Positions 11,253 through 23,159 of a stretch of 64,000 nt of DNA are shown here, piece by piece. The stretch spans positions 105,770 to 169,769 of the forward strand of contig NMRB01000783.1 in the NCBI GenBank assembly GCA_002633025.1, written 5' to 3'. The notes beneath the pieces are model-generated. The model saw only the letters and a program-made list of their open reading frames with translations. It made no database searches and had not been told where the DNA came from. Numbering within the stretch: position 1 is the stretch's first letter; each line of letters opens with the position of its first letter. Source of the stretch: Notospermus geniculatus (taxonomy: Eukaryota > Nemertea > Pilidiophora > Heteronemertea > Lineidae). Position numbers and translations under genes: made by a program.

Positions 11253-11270
11253 TGGTGACAGCTGTGGGAT
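11253..11270 (+). other. tRNA-Leu-type primer-binding site
   Basis: TGGTGACAGCTGTGGGAT begins with the TGG complementary to tRNA 3' CCA and resembles the complement of animal tRNA-Leu 3' ends. It lies four bases after the LTR, where reverse transcription would be primed. It is followed at 11,373 by ATGG in good Kozak context (ACCATGG), a possible gag start that is cut off by the LINE. Confidence 0.6.
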
Positions 11271-11869
11271 AAATTCTCTCCATTTAGGAGTCTATATCTA
11301 TCCAGTGATCTGAACTTGTGCTTTTTCCGTTGAGAATTATCTTTTGTGCTAGTTATTTCTGTTTTCTTGACCATGGCTAACAAGGTGTTTATCGGGTTGT
11401 TTATGACTATAAGAACGCTGATTACAATGGGCTAAAGTCGTTCTTCAGTGATAAACTAGGTCCGGAATCTGACTTTTGCTCGCGCTACCTTCAGGAAGGT
11501 AGAGACGTCGATAGCATGTGGTCAGAGTGGTTAAGTGTTTACAACGAGGGCATCGACCGGTTCATTCCACGCAGAACCATTTCGGACAAAGGTCGTCCAT
11601 GCTGGATCGATCGCGACGTGAGGCAGCTATCGACGAAAGTGAACGCTGCTCGCCGCAGTGCAAAGTGCAGGAACGCTGACTCTAGTTGGAGGAAATACAG
11701 ACGTTTGCGCAATGAGCTAAGAAATTTGTCTCGCGACAAGTATAAAGCGTATGTCAATAGTCTTGGTTCAGATGTCCGAGCGAATCCTAAGCGTTTCTGG
11801 AACTTTTACCATGTAAAGACTAAGTCAAACGCGGTCCCTGAAACAGTGTCATTGGGTGATGAATCATTT

Positions 11870-12009
11870 GACAATCCTCAGTGTAAGGCCAATGCCTTTA
11901 ATGACTTCTTTTACTCAAATTTTTCGAGTCAAGTCAATTGACAATCCTCAGTGTAAGGCCAATGCCTTTAATGACTTATTTTACTCACATTTTTTCGAGT
12001 CAAGTCAAT
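11870..12009 (+). repeat. 70-bp tandem duplication inside LINE
   Basis: Two adjacent near-identical units starting GACAATCCTCAGTGTAAGGC. Because 70 is not a multiple of 3, the duplication breaks the reverse-transcriptase reading frame. Confidence 0.85.
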
Positions 12010-13557
12010 TTAGAGAGACCTGAGATACCCATTTATGCGAATTACAATCTCGAGTCTGTTTCTTTCACACCAGTTGACGTAAAGTCTGTATTGCTAAAAT
12101 TTGACAAGTCCAAGGCCTCTGGGCCCGACATGGTATCTTCACGTATACTGACCGTGTGCGCTCAATCACTGTCTGATTCATTGGCGTTTTTATTTGTATC
12201 AATGCAAGTCGGTGTATTGCCACGTACACGTACATGAAAAACAGCTAATGTTGTGCCTGTGTTTAAGAAATGTGACAGGCATTTGATTTCGAATTATAGA
12301 CCAGTATCCTTATTGTCTGTGGTTTCAAAAGTAATGGAGCGGTGCATTTATAATTGTATTTATCCCATCTTAAGTCCTTTATTTTACAAAGGTCAACATG
12401 GTTTTTGCAATAAGCGGTCCACTGTGACCCAGTTAGTTCAGGTTCAGCACAGGCTAGGACAGGTGTTGGACAGTGGTGGGCAAACCGATGTTATTTACTT
12501 AGATTTTGCTAAAGCATTTGATTCTGTTCCTCACCACCTGTTATTACATAAGATTCGTTTGTTCGGCATCTGTGGACGTCTTTTGTCCTGGTTTACGTCG
12601 TATCTGACTGATAGGAAGCAAGGGGTCTTGGTAAATGGTTCAGAATCGTCCCTTTTAGATGTATTATCTGGTGTGCCACAGGGTTCCATTTTGGGACCCC
12701 TTCTGTTTCTTCTTTATATAAATGACATTGCTGATGAAGTTAGTGGCAATACTTTTATGGATCTTTTTGCTGACGATTCCAAAATGAGCAGGGAAATTAC
12801 GTGTGTAGCTGATTGTTTACAACTTCAATCTGACTTAGAGAGCGTATGTGCTTGGAGTAGGAAATGGGGTATGAATTTCAGCCCGAGTAAATGCGTCTTT
12901 ATGCGAATTACGAGGAAACTGTATCCCGTTCAGTTCTATTATAACATCAATGGCTTTGTGTTGTCAAGAGTTGAGAATTTTAAGGACTTAGGCATTAAAT
13001 TTTGCCTCTGACCTGTCTTGGTCTAGCCATGTAGACGCTATTGTAAGCAATACAAGCAAGATATGGGGAATGATAAGACGAGTTTGTGGGCGCTCTGCTG
13101 ACGTCAATTTGTACCGAATGCTCTACCAGTCACTTGTGCGTAGTCGCTTAGAGTATGGAACCCAAGTATTTGACACACATATTAGGCGTGATCTTGAATC
13201 TATTGAGTGCGTGCAGCGTAGGGTGACACGACACATTCTTGGCCCACACATACCTTACGTAGATCGATTGCGAATTTTATCTCTGCTGCCCTTGTCGTAC
13301 CGGCGCGTAATTAAAGACTTGATTTTTGTGCATGATTGTTTTAATGATGTTTTAGATTTTGATATGAACCATTTTATTAATCCCGTTACGAGAATTGGCG
13401 ACGGTCTACGACTTGCGCAGCCAAGATTTTATTCTGAAACTTTCGGTGTTTCGTATTTTAACAGGATACCTAAGCTTTGGAATTCTATCCCTTTTAACAC
13501 CAGAAGCCAAAGCACCACCAATTCTTTTAAGTCTTCTTTGAATCATTTTTACGTTAA

Positions 13558-13934
13558 AGGGACTAGGAAAAATTTTTCGAGCTTCGGTTATTACAAAATG
13601 CTAGTCTTTCATGATAAATTCCCACCGTCAATTTACTTTTTCAATTAAGTGTTAATTACTGGCACCCAGACAAATCAATTATCACCACACCATGGAGCAT
13701 TCACCACGTCAATGGGAACCTAATCAACATAATAGAGTACAAGCTCGCTCCATACAATACATACAGCGATAGGTTCCCAGTGACGTGGTGAATTCTCCAT
13801 GGTGTGGTGATGACTGATTTGTCTGGGTGCCAGTAATTAACACTTAATTGAAAAAGTGAATTGACGGTGGGAATTTATCATGAAAGACTAGCATTTTGTA
13901 ATAACCGAAGCTTGAAAAAAATTTCCTAGTCCCT
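13558..13934. mobile_element. TTAA-flanked palindromic MITE in LINE
   Basis: A 377-bp element bounded by TTAA on both sides (13,554-13,557 and 13,935-13,938), with ends AGGGACTAGGAAAAAT and the complement TTTCCTAGTCCCT. The arms pair for about 130 bp. TTAA targets point to piggyBac- or Kolobok-type transposition. The left arm supplies the last roughly 30 codons and the stop of the interrupted LINE frame. A diverged half copy lies at 15,482-15,630. Confidence 0.85.
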
Positions 13935-14399
13935 TTAATAGACTGGACCGTCTTGATGTTGACGACATTTGCACCTTTGTCAGCTTCTGTCGATGCTTTA
14001 AGTGTCGTCCAACTTAGCTGGTGCAATGCCGTCAACATCGAGACCGTCCTGTTCCTTCTTGTTTATGTTCTACTTATTCCTCTGGTGCCATAACATAGGT
14101 CTACGACCTGCATGGTTACCTGTAATGCATGTACTTTTTATGTTTCTGTGCTTGTTTATTGTGTTCCTTTTATAGTACCTCAGTTCTTCTTTTATTTTAT
14201 CGTGTGTACATGTATTACGAATAAATTAAATTAAATGCCCTTTCCGTCAACGTCAATCCCAGTGACACACCCGATTTGAAAGTATTTTTCCTCAATTTTT
14301 GAAAAAAATAATGTCTCTAAATTCGCGGGTAAAAAGGGGCTAAAGCCCCCTCTCTTAACCTGTACTCGTCTGTATTTACGGTAAAGGCGCACAAAAAGG

Positions 14400-14443
14400 C
14401 GCTCAACTTGTGGAGAATTTTTAAACTCTCCACAAGTTGAGCG
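14400..14443. repeat. Perfect short hairpin
   Basis: CGCTCAACTTGTGGAGA pairs exactly with TCTCCACAAGTTGAGCG around a 10-base loop. A second, smaller hairpin (GAAAGAGAGTT / AACTCTCTTTC) follows directly. No T-run or gene context supports a terminator. Confidence 0.7.
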
Positions 14444-15481
14444 AGAGAAAGAGAGTTAAACTCTCTTTCATTTGCAAGTACTTGCAGCTCAATTAAACCA
14501 ATAATACACAGTAAGCGACTTGAAACTGGTATCGCAGCATCGTGGCTCATCCGAAGATGTTATTGCAACTCAAAGTTTCGGTTTGCACTAGTCTCGGTCA
14601 CCCAGCCGCTGTTTCGAATCTGGGGATCGAACAAGCGTCTGGGATCAAACTGCGAAATTACTGTTTGGATGCTTACCAAGATCCTGGTACGCTCGCTGAT
14701 TGGCTAAGAAACGCAGAGTTACACTCACAGAATCATCCGCAAATTCATTCATCCAAATAAGTGCTAATTGGTCATTTTCTTGGTCACCCTACCAGCTACA
14801 GCCATTAGTGATCAGGAATGAAGTGTTTTTATGAGACATTTCGACGTGTTCGGTGTTTTATTGGTGTGATCATGCACGGTGACCACTTTAAAGCTAACCA
14901 TACCATGCCATTGTATCTAGCAGGTTCTTAGTAGGTATCTCAGGAGAGAGCAGGCGTAAAAAGAGAGACTGAGTTGAGTGAGTGAGTCTGACCCGAAATT
15001 CGCATTTGCGCGAGACAACCATCGAACAGTAAAAATCAAGTTTGAGGCCAGACTATGTAATGGTAATGAAAGAGTCTGGCTGCGCAAGACTAAGTTTGCA
15101 TTTGCACGGCCTCATATTTGCTGATATCATGGTGAGATTTGACATGTAAATTTGATAACATGAGACAAGTCAGAACTGGTGATGGTAGAAGCCTAAAAGC
15201 TTCACTTTAACCTTGGTTCCAAGGATGATCTTTCAGATTACGCGATGACCTTGAAGGTCAGAAGTCAACATCAAGGTCAAACAGTACTAAAATGCAAATC
15301 TGCTCAGAATTCCAGGAGAAAAATAATCTAATTAGAAGCCTGCATTAAATCTCCTGTAGGTTTAATCAAGTATGCCTGTTCCAGTTACTCAATACTTCTC
15401 ACGGTCATAGTAACCAGCTCTAGAGTAGTAAACTTTTCATAACTTCAACTGGAAATCGGCTAGTGGTAGATTGCCACTGCC
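14444..15481. other. No gene recognised
   Basis: Short open frames only. The 72-residue plus-strand frame at 14,542-14,760 has no domain I recognise. Confidence 0.5.
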
Positions 15482-15630
15482 AAAGGGACCAGGAAAATTG
15501 TTTCTAGCTTCGGTTATTACAAAATGCTAGTTCCTTCATGATAAATTCCCGCCGTCGATTCACTTTTTTCAATTAAGTGTTAATTACTGACACCCAGACA
15601 AATCGGTTATCGCCTGACCATGGAGCAGTC
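15482..15630. mobile_element. Half copy of the TTAA MITE
   Basis: Matches the left arm of 13,558-13,934 (…CTTCGGTTATTACAAAATGC…, then TTAAGTGTTAATTACTG), with many substitutions and no right arm. Confidence 0.7.
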
Positions 15631-16614
15631 AATATTTTAGCAGTTGCGCAGCAGGTGTCTCGCATGGTCATTTGCCTACGTCACTGGAAATGTGATCTGG
15701 GGACTATCTTGTAATTCTATTGTCTGGTCTGAGTCTAAAATTGGCAACAGTATAGCGGACAGGTGATTGCTCAGCTGGACACAATGAAAAATGTTACGTA
15801 TGAAGTGGAATGATAAATTAATAACTTATAGCCATACCAACCGGTTTCTATTTTTATGTACAACGGTCGGACAAACATTAGATTACTGACAAGTCTAAGT
15901 TGTTCGCGGTTGGCTATATTTGGAATGTTGCAAAGGTCGGCAACTCATTAGAGTTTTGAGCTTGACATGTTTCTTTAAAAAACGAAGTTTTACATGAAGC
16001 AAAATTTTGCCACCTGATGTTTTGAAGTGGAATGCCTATGTAGAATGCTTTTCGTCATCGCCTCGCGACTTAAACGGCGTGAGCGAAGAGTTCATTGAAA
16101 GGAAAAACGTCGTTTATTATCTCAAAACCGTCAAATCTACGCAACCGCGCGGATACATATTAAAATGAAATGGTTCATGGACCATGTGCTCACCTCGGTC
16201 AATGTGCCAGAAGAACTAATGACAGTGTTAAATCGGAATGTTGCAGGGCAACCCCTGAGTTCCAGGGTAATATGATTATGGTCAAAATTTCAAGGCCAAA
16301 ACATTCTCGCTTGAGTAATTTATAATATAGATATCTGGTGGCCCAAAAAATGACCCCCAAAGGAATTTTCAATAAATTCGAAACTATGCAAGCTGAGATC
16401 ATGATATTTCAGATATGCAAATATATGGGTATTATTCATCTATTGTAAGAATTCCAACTCTAAATCTTCAATTTAAGCACAATCCTGATTCTGGGAAAAA
16501 TGTAAGATTTTCCACCGTTCACAGAATATTCCATTTTAATAGCGTGAAGTTGATGTAATAGACCTTTTTTCACTTATTATCCCAGTGGTAAATAAATTTG
16601 CTTTGCAGAGCGCT

Positions 16615-17665
16615 TCAGCTCGTCCTTACGGGGTTCTTCCACCGTCGTAGTCCAGGTTTGCAATTTAGCATATCAAGAAAAGCGTTTCTAAAAAGCCTAC
16701 CACTGATAAAATAAAAGAGGAAATTGCTGCTGTGGTTGACCACGGTGAGAAAAAGAGCAATCGGTCCAACAACGACGGAAAGAGTGAAATTATTATATTC
16801 AGAAAGCATCCTTCGACCGGTAATTGCGGACAACCCCAAAACAAAGACAACAGAAGCGTCGGGAAATACCAGCAACATGAACACTATACTAACGGTTAAT
16901 AACATGACTGTCATGCTATTCAGTCGCGGTGGAGTACTTTCGACATTTTGAAATTTTCCTCGTTTTATTTGGCTTGTCAAAACCTTGTAAATAATCACGA
17001 TGTTACATGCTGTCATGAGAACAAAGGGAACGAAAAATGATACAATTATATTGATAATGTAGGATATCCGTAGAAACCGCACATACTTTCGTTGAGCCAA
17101 ACACATTGGTCGTCCAAATCCATAGAAAACTCGATATCCGTACAAAAAGTGCGCATAATACCCGGTTAGAATTAAGGACACGGTGACAAGTGTGACGCAC
17201 GTGCACTTCTTCGTAGAGATAGTCCTCGCTTTTAGCGGGAATGATACTGAAATCCACCTCTCAATGGTTAATAACATTACATTCCAATGGGAAAAGGCTG
17301 GCAGAAAGTTTGAGAAAAAGAAGAAAAGTGGACAAGCTGCAGCTGACCAATTCATGTAGTCCGACTGTGAGATCAATCCCCAAGACACCAAACAGATTTG
17401 TATTGGCTCTTGGAACAAGACAGAAGTATCAGACATAGCGAGAGTTATGAGTAACATGCGCGTCGACACCTTGCCGACTCTGCCAACAGCTAAGACTATT
17501 ATGGTCAAAGAATTAAAAATAATTCCGAGAATGATAACGCTCGGTAAGGAATATCTGTGGAGTATCACCATATATTTCTCAACTTTTCTGTATTCGCTTA
17601 TCCAGTCAAAAGAGTTTGGGGGCTTCCCACCAGCAATATCGTCAAGAGAGTGGTTGTTATTAGAA
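16615..17665 (-). CDS. Class A (rhodopsin-like) GPCR, main exon
   Basis: A seven-helix receptor expected at the plasma membrane, probably for a peptide; the ligand cannot be read. From the first ATG (17,571) the frame gives 318 residues. Helix 1 carries the conserved N (GIIFNSLTI), helix 2 LAMSD, helix 3 begins after AAAC, and the second disulfide Cys is in GRPMC. The DRY box is ERW, and NPxxY is replaced by NHSSNFLFY, which occurs in some invertebrate peptide-receptor groups. A strong acceptor (pyrimidine tract then CAG at 17,666-17,668) lies upstream. It opens the exon at 17,665 and adds an acidic extracellular N-terminus with an N-H-S glycosylation sequon, so a first exon is missing. At the 3' end, GTAAGG overlaps the last codons and could be a donor to another exon. 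No promoter is identified. Confidence 0.85.
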
Positions 17666-18558
17666 CTGTCGGGGAAAAGTTAAAAAATACTCTAGATTCG
17701 TGCCTCTAAGGTTACTTCAGATATTCATGCTGTAGGTTTAGGCCTAGCCCACGATACAGACCATACAAAGAATTTATTGATTCTATTCACTATAACTGAC
17801 CAATGAGTGAGTCTTGCGTTACTTGCACTGGGCCGCGAAGACTGCTTTGTTGGCAGGCACTATTAAAAGAATGTCTGTTACAATCACTATTTCCTGATGA
17901 AGATAACGATGTCAATAATCTGTGGTCGGATAAATAAGTCTTCAATAGCCCTTTCCCTCCTCGCCTGTCAGTCACATTGAACAGCTCTTTATTTTGCCGT
18001 GCATATTCAATAGGGTAGGCGGTCATATGGGTGTTCAGTGAAGTAACCTTAGAAGAACGAAACTAGAGTATGTTAGAAACCATGCAAGATCAAATCGACT
18101 GATTAGAGAAATCTTTGTTTGAGATATGTGAACATTCCGTCCTGAGAATCTCAGGCCATTGAGGGAGCGGTTGTGAAGTCCCTGTGTGCGACGATGTGAA
18201 CTTTCGGTCGCAACGAGAAACTCTAACGCTGTAATTTACGTACATGTTAGTAACAAACGGTTGTATGTGACCTCATCATTACCAGCGTTAGCATTATTCG
18301 AAGGCGATCTATAATTCACAGCTTTTTCAGAGCATATATTTTTTTTCCAATTACACCTAGTTTGGTGCTTACTGGTAAATATGTAGTGATTCGTACCACA
18401 CTTTAGCAGTTGTATCAGGTTTATATTACATGGAACATATAAGTAGGCAATCTCGCCTTCCGAGCTGCAATTTAAAATATATCTCTAAAACCTGGATGTT
18501 GTATACTGATGTAACATGTTTGATCAGAGAGCGTGTTTGATAAACTGCATTTCATTAA

Positions 18559-18947
18559 AGGGAGACATGCGAAAAATATTGCCCGGCGGGCACAAATTGT
18601 CTTTGTTTTGATTAGCGCACAGCGCCGTCTGTTAATACGCGATGACACTACGCTATAGCACAGGCCCCTGGAGAACTATCAGTGAGTTTAGAACACGTAT
18701 CTAACCAAACAAATCTAAAAACACATGCATATCTAAAAACACACCACGAGCTCTCAAATCCGTGAGGTCGGGGTGTATTTTTTACAAACTAGTGTTTTTG
18801 GTTAGGTACGTGTTCTAAACTCACTGATAGTTCTCCAGGAGCCTGGGCTACAGCGCAGTGTCACCGCGTATTAACAGATGGCGCTGTGCGCTAATCAAAA
18901 CAAAGACAACTTGTGCCCGCCGGGCAATATTTTTCGCATGTCTCCCT
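18559..18947. mobile_element. TTAA-flanked palindromic MITE
   Basis: A 389-bp element with ends AGGGAGACATGCG and CGCATGTCTCCCT, arms of about 170 bp, and TTAA on both sides (18,555-18,558 and 18,948-18,951). The terminus begins AGGGA like the element at 13,558, suggesting related transposase specificity. Confidence 0.85.
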
Positions 18948-19676
18948 TTAATTAGGGCCTATTCCTTTACATATACAACTTGCAATGAGTCTGATGAATT
19001 ACCGTAGTAGGTAAAACATGAAATACTCTTTATATGTACCGGTAATAAAATTCCTACAATCCATGAATAAAATGTGTTTGGACTCGGAGTGGAGCTTCTT
19101 TAAATGCATAGATTTCTTGGAGGTATGACGTTTGGTTCTGATAATGTGATATCATACAAACCCATGCAGAGAAACTTTAAAGTCCTAGTTGCATTCAATT
19201 ATTGACTACACATATTATTACTGAGGTGAATACAATACATAAATAGATACATTTTGCTCTTTGTTTTATCAAATTCTGAATAGTAGTTTGGGAGATATCG
19301 AGGAATATGTTCGTGAAAATGCCACTGTTATTTTCCGTACAGGTAGGGAATAGCCAGGGTCAAAAATGCCAATTTATGCACGATGTCATTGCAGGGATAA
19401 ATGCAATGTGAGCCATCCAATTTGGAGATAAGTTCATTTTCATTTACGTATTATTTTACTAATCGACAAATTTCTCACTTGATTCTGTTACATAGTTGCC
19501 TACGTCCATTACAGCACTACAATGCATTTTCATTATGCAAGTTCCTGCAATGACGTCATCAAATTAGGCCCAACATTCTCCTGTGACCAAATCCATTAAA
19601 TACGTTATAACTTTTTAACCAGTTGGAATTTTTCCATGAAACAAAACGCTATCTTGATCAGTATTATATCCCATAC

Positions 19677-19970
19677 CTTTCACCTATGCAACCCGTTTCT
19701 ATTTCATATTCATTATTTGTATCTCCTTTATGTGACCCCTCGCATAACATAAAACTGCTTGGGTTCGGAGATTTCGGCTACTCGCAGGGTACTGATGGAC
19801 GCCTCGTTTAACATAGGCCATTGAACCATCTTTTTTGAAGATGGGGATTAGGCGTGCTGCCCCTTAGTGCTGGCGATTGATAGGTCATGCGAGGGTCCGT
19901 GGGTTCGAATCTGGTAGAATGACACGATGACTTTCACCTATGAAACCCGTTTCTATTTCATATCCATACC
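19677..19970. repeat. Direct repeat around tRNA-like sequence
   Basis: About 37 bp starting CTTTCACCTATG occurs at 19,677 and again at 19,931. Between them, near 19,875-19,925, is a B-box-like GGGTTCGAATC with a poor A box, probably an old SINE relic. Confidence 0.4.
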
Positions 19971-20407
19971 TTTCTAATAGTTGTAAAAAGTACGTTCAAC
20001 TAGGACTTTAATAACCATAAAAATGTGCTTTAATGGAGGGCGGAAGAGGTCTTATCTCTTCTGGTTGCCCGAATGGACAGCCATAATTCTTTTATTGCAA
20101 AAATGCGTGAAAGAAAATAAACGATTCCGGTGTACAGGGATCCAAGTCCCCGTGGACTCAAAGTCCGCTTTACTGTTAACGAGGGATTAGGATTATATGG
20201 CTATACACACCATGATCATTCAAACGTATGCATACTGTTATAGCAGGCTATTGTATAGCGGAATTACATTTCTAGGACTTTCTCCTCTGCCACACCAGAA
20301 TGAAAGCAGTTTTAGCACAGTGTAGATTTATTCATTCATTTCATTTCATTTCTGGTCTGTAATCCGATGGCAACCCACACATTCAGGATATGTTAACGGA
20401 CTTTCTA

Positions 20408-20496
20408 CAGGGTGGGCCAGAGAAAGTTTTCCTCGAACAATAGCATTTCTCATTGTTTACCTTTTGTTAGGGGAAAACTTTCTTTGGCCCACCCTG
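20408..20496. mobile_element. 89-bp mariner-type MITE, TA duplication
   Basis: CAGGGTGGGCCAGAGAAAGT at left is complementary to ACTTTCTTTGGCCCACCCTG at right, flanked by TA on both sides (20,406-20,407 and 20,497-20,498). The TIR resembles that at 47,934 (CAGGGTGGTCC). Confidence 0.8.
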
Positions 20497-20959
20497 TATA
20501 GACGAAATACTCACATGTCTACCATGACGAAATATAGGTACGCAAAGGTACACAATACGGGTACACAATACAAAGAATACAGACGCGAAAGAAAATATTG
20601 TAATCTCGCGATTAAATACTGTGTAAACCTTGGGATGTCTCTTCTGGCATGCCTCTGTCGTGGTGACTGATGTCATATGGTTCGTGGTTTATATAATATT
20701 ACATCGATGACGTTTATCAGTGAGTAAAATGATCTCGCCATCTCTAATCTAACGTGATGTTTTGGCATAACCATTAAGAGTGTTTGCAAGCAAAAACTCT
20801 TTGATCATCTTTGCCGCAGGCAGGTGTAGATATCAGAGGTGCACTTCAACCAGCATCACAGACGAATACGCCAAAACATTGAGAACACGTTTCGTCGCTG
20901 GAAGTTGAGGTGGTTGTGCTTGCACAAATTTGGTAAGATTAGTAGGGCACTACTCTAGT

Positions 20960-22583
20960 TGATTTTTCTCTGAGTTGGCTCCCTATGGACAATTCTGGAC
21001 AAATGCAAGTCTTATTGATCTTATTTAAGAGTCGCAATCTGAGAAAAGTGGCAATATTTCCAAAAGTTGCGGAGTTGACCGCCCTAGAAATTGATGAAAT
21101 TTGGGACAGAGGTTGATATGGATGTATAATGGAAAACCCCCAAATTTTAGGTTCATAGTCCTATTTTTCTGGTTGTAGCGCTCCCTGTAAGACAAGAGGT
21201 CAGGCCCCAAAATGAGAAAAAGTGTGAAAAACAAGGCCAACTCGATGAATTATTATGGCAAGCTGGGACATTGTGCCGAAATATTAATGATGGTAAATGA
21301 TCTGTTGACACTTCAGGTTTTTTATAAAAATAAGTACCACCTGGTGGCAGTTTGGATAACCTGGTGGAGCCCTTCTTTGTGTTAGAATAGAAAATGAAGA
21401 GTAGCGACAGTTTTAAGAGGAACTAACATTTTTATCCAAAAGAGTTCCATTGGAATTTGATATGGAGTTGATAGAAGGATGTCCAGTGAATAAACAAAGA
21501 AGAGTTTGCCTTGGCATAATGCTGGATTTCCAAGATATTAACCCCCAAAGAAGCTAATAACTGCCTTTTCACCCAACTTGTCAAAAATATTCTGCTTTAA
21601 TCCAAGATGATATTGGGCAAGCAAAGGTGTTTTTCTCTGCTCCTATCCTTGCACTTCATAGCTCACCAAAAATCTCTTTGGCATTATGCAGGATTTTAGC
21701 GTGGCCAGCATCTGAATTTCATGAGGTCACCACTTCGGTCCATTCTGTAGCACTTTTCGGAGTGCTTTAAAATTTTAATCCAGACTCCTAAATCAATGGT
21801 ATTGCATGAGTGTAGAGCCTTTGTCCTATAGATTCATAATAACCCTGCAGTAACCCTGCAAATTCAGAAGCTGGCCACGCTAAAACCCTGCATAGTGCCA
21901 AAGAGATTTTTGGTGAGCTATGAAGTGCAAGGATAGGAGCAGAGAAAAACACCTTTGTTTGCCCAATATCATCTTGGATTAAAACAGAATATTTTTGACA
22001 AGTTGGGTGAAAAGGCAGTTATTAGCTTCTTTGGGGGTTAATATCTTGGAAATCCAGCATTATGCCAAGGCGAACTCTTCTTTGTTTATTCACTGGACAT
22101 CCTTCTATCAACTCCATATCAAATTTCAGTGGAACTCTCTTGGATAAAAATGTTAGTTCCTCTTAAAACTGTCGCTACTCTTCATTTTCTATTCTAACAC
22201 AAAGAAGGGCTCCACCAGGTTATCCAAATTGCCACCAAGTGGTACTTATTTTTATAAACAACCTGAAGTGTCGACAGATCATTTACCATCATTCATACTT
22301 TGGCACAATGTTCCAGCTTGACATAAAAATTCATTGATTTGCCCTTGTTTTTCACAATTCTCCTCGTTTTCGGGCCTCACCTCTCGTCTTGTAGGGGGCA
22401 CTACATCCAGAATAATAGGAGTACGGACCTAAAATTTTGGGGTTTTCCATAAGACATCCATATCAACCTCTGTACCAAATTTCATCAATTTCTAGGGGGG
22501 TCAACTCCACACCCATTGCCATTCTCAGATTGCGACTCTTAAGGGTGAACTGTCCATAGAGAGCCAACATAGGCAAGAAAATG
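20960..22583. mobile_element. 1.6-kb fold-back element
   Basis: Two arms of about 720-760 bp (20,968-21,721 and 21,858-22,582) are diverged reverse complements. Landmarks include GAGTCGCAATCTGAG with CTCAGATTGCGACTC, and TATTGGGCAAGCAAAGGTG with its complement near 21,955. The loop is about 135 bp. No transposase coding is seen, and the target duplication is unclear. Confidence 0.8.
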
Positions 22584-22745
22584 TTCAGTCTCAAGTGGCG
22601 CTGCGCCTTAAGCAGTGGACTGTAAAGCGCACAAGAAAAACTACTTTTTTTAATACTTGATGTCTTTATTTCCAGTCAACTGCAAACGTGTACAAAATTA
22701 TTTTACTGATTAGAAATGTAATAGTGTTGTGCATTCACATTTTAG

Positions 22746-22949
22746 GAGGGAGCCGTCACACTTCGACTAGAGAGATGTGTTAAGTTAATTGCTGCTACTG
22801 CACTTCTGCACAACATCTGTGAATATCGTGGTGTGCCGTCACCTCATGATGTACCACCAAACTTGGATGATAATCCAGATGATGATGTGAATCCTCTCGA
22901 CCAGGATCAAAATCCAATTGACGGAATCGAAATAAAATTGAAAATAAAG
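22746..22949 (+). pseudogene. HARBI1-like nuclease, C-terminal exon
   Basis: HARBI1 relatives are DDE nucleases of PIF/Harbinger transposons or domesticated copies of them. The frame has LERCVKLIAATALLHNIC, the C-terminal helix motif of that family (V/L-rich, then LHNIC), followed by an acidic Asp/Asn-Pro-rich segment. An acceptor-like TTTTAG precedes 22,746 and a donor-like AAG/GTAACT follows 22,949. The catalytic exons are not found upstream, where the 1.6-kb fold-back lies, so this is treated as a fragment. It could still be one exon of a longer host gene extending outside view. Confidence 0.6.
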
Positions 22950-23040
22950 GTAACTGATCAAAATATAACAATTACTGACCTCTGTTTGAAACCTTTCGGT
23001 CTGTTAAACGTGACATTCACTCGCCACCATTCTGAGTTCA

Positions 23041-23110
23041 TCAGGACTTCTTACGTCACTCCTAGGCTCGTTCGTCGGTACGAGCCTGGGAGTGACGTAA
23101 GAAGCTCTGA
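23041..23110. repeat. Short near-perfect hairpin
   Basis: A 31-bp left arm beginning TCAGGACTTCTTACGTCACT pairs with AGTGACGTAAGAAGCTCTGA around an 8-base loop. It overlaps the reading frame downstream of the HARBI1-like exon, so that extension is not coding. Confidence 0.75.
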
Positions 23111-23159
23111 TAACCTAGGATGCTCGCCACGAAAGAAAGGTAGGCCTATACATTGAATA

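Larger units (their letters stand above)
11385..14236 (+). mobile_element. Defective jockey/CR1-like LINE
   Basis: This is a 5'-truncated non-LTR retrotransposon. The coding frame is open from about 11,388, with an endonuclease-reverse transcriptase linker (…WIDRDVRQL…). The reverse transcriptase follows, with SNYRPVSLL, YLDFAKAFDS (first catalytic Asp), GVPQGSILGPLLF and FADD, the active-site box in place of YADD. The C-terminal region (…RLEYGTQVF…) leads to a tail ending in AATAAATTAAATTAAAT. It is dead. A 70-bp tandem duplication (11,870-12,008) shifts the frame, a TGA at about 12,235 replaces the usual Trp before KTANVVPVF, one extra T near 13,000 shifts the frame again, and a MITE interrupts the 3' coding end. 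The exact clade was not tested. Confidence 0.85.

Noticed and set aside
14400-14443. Intrinsic transcription terminator
   Set aside because: The hairpin is perfect, but this is eukaryotic DNA with no gene or T-run attached.
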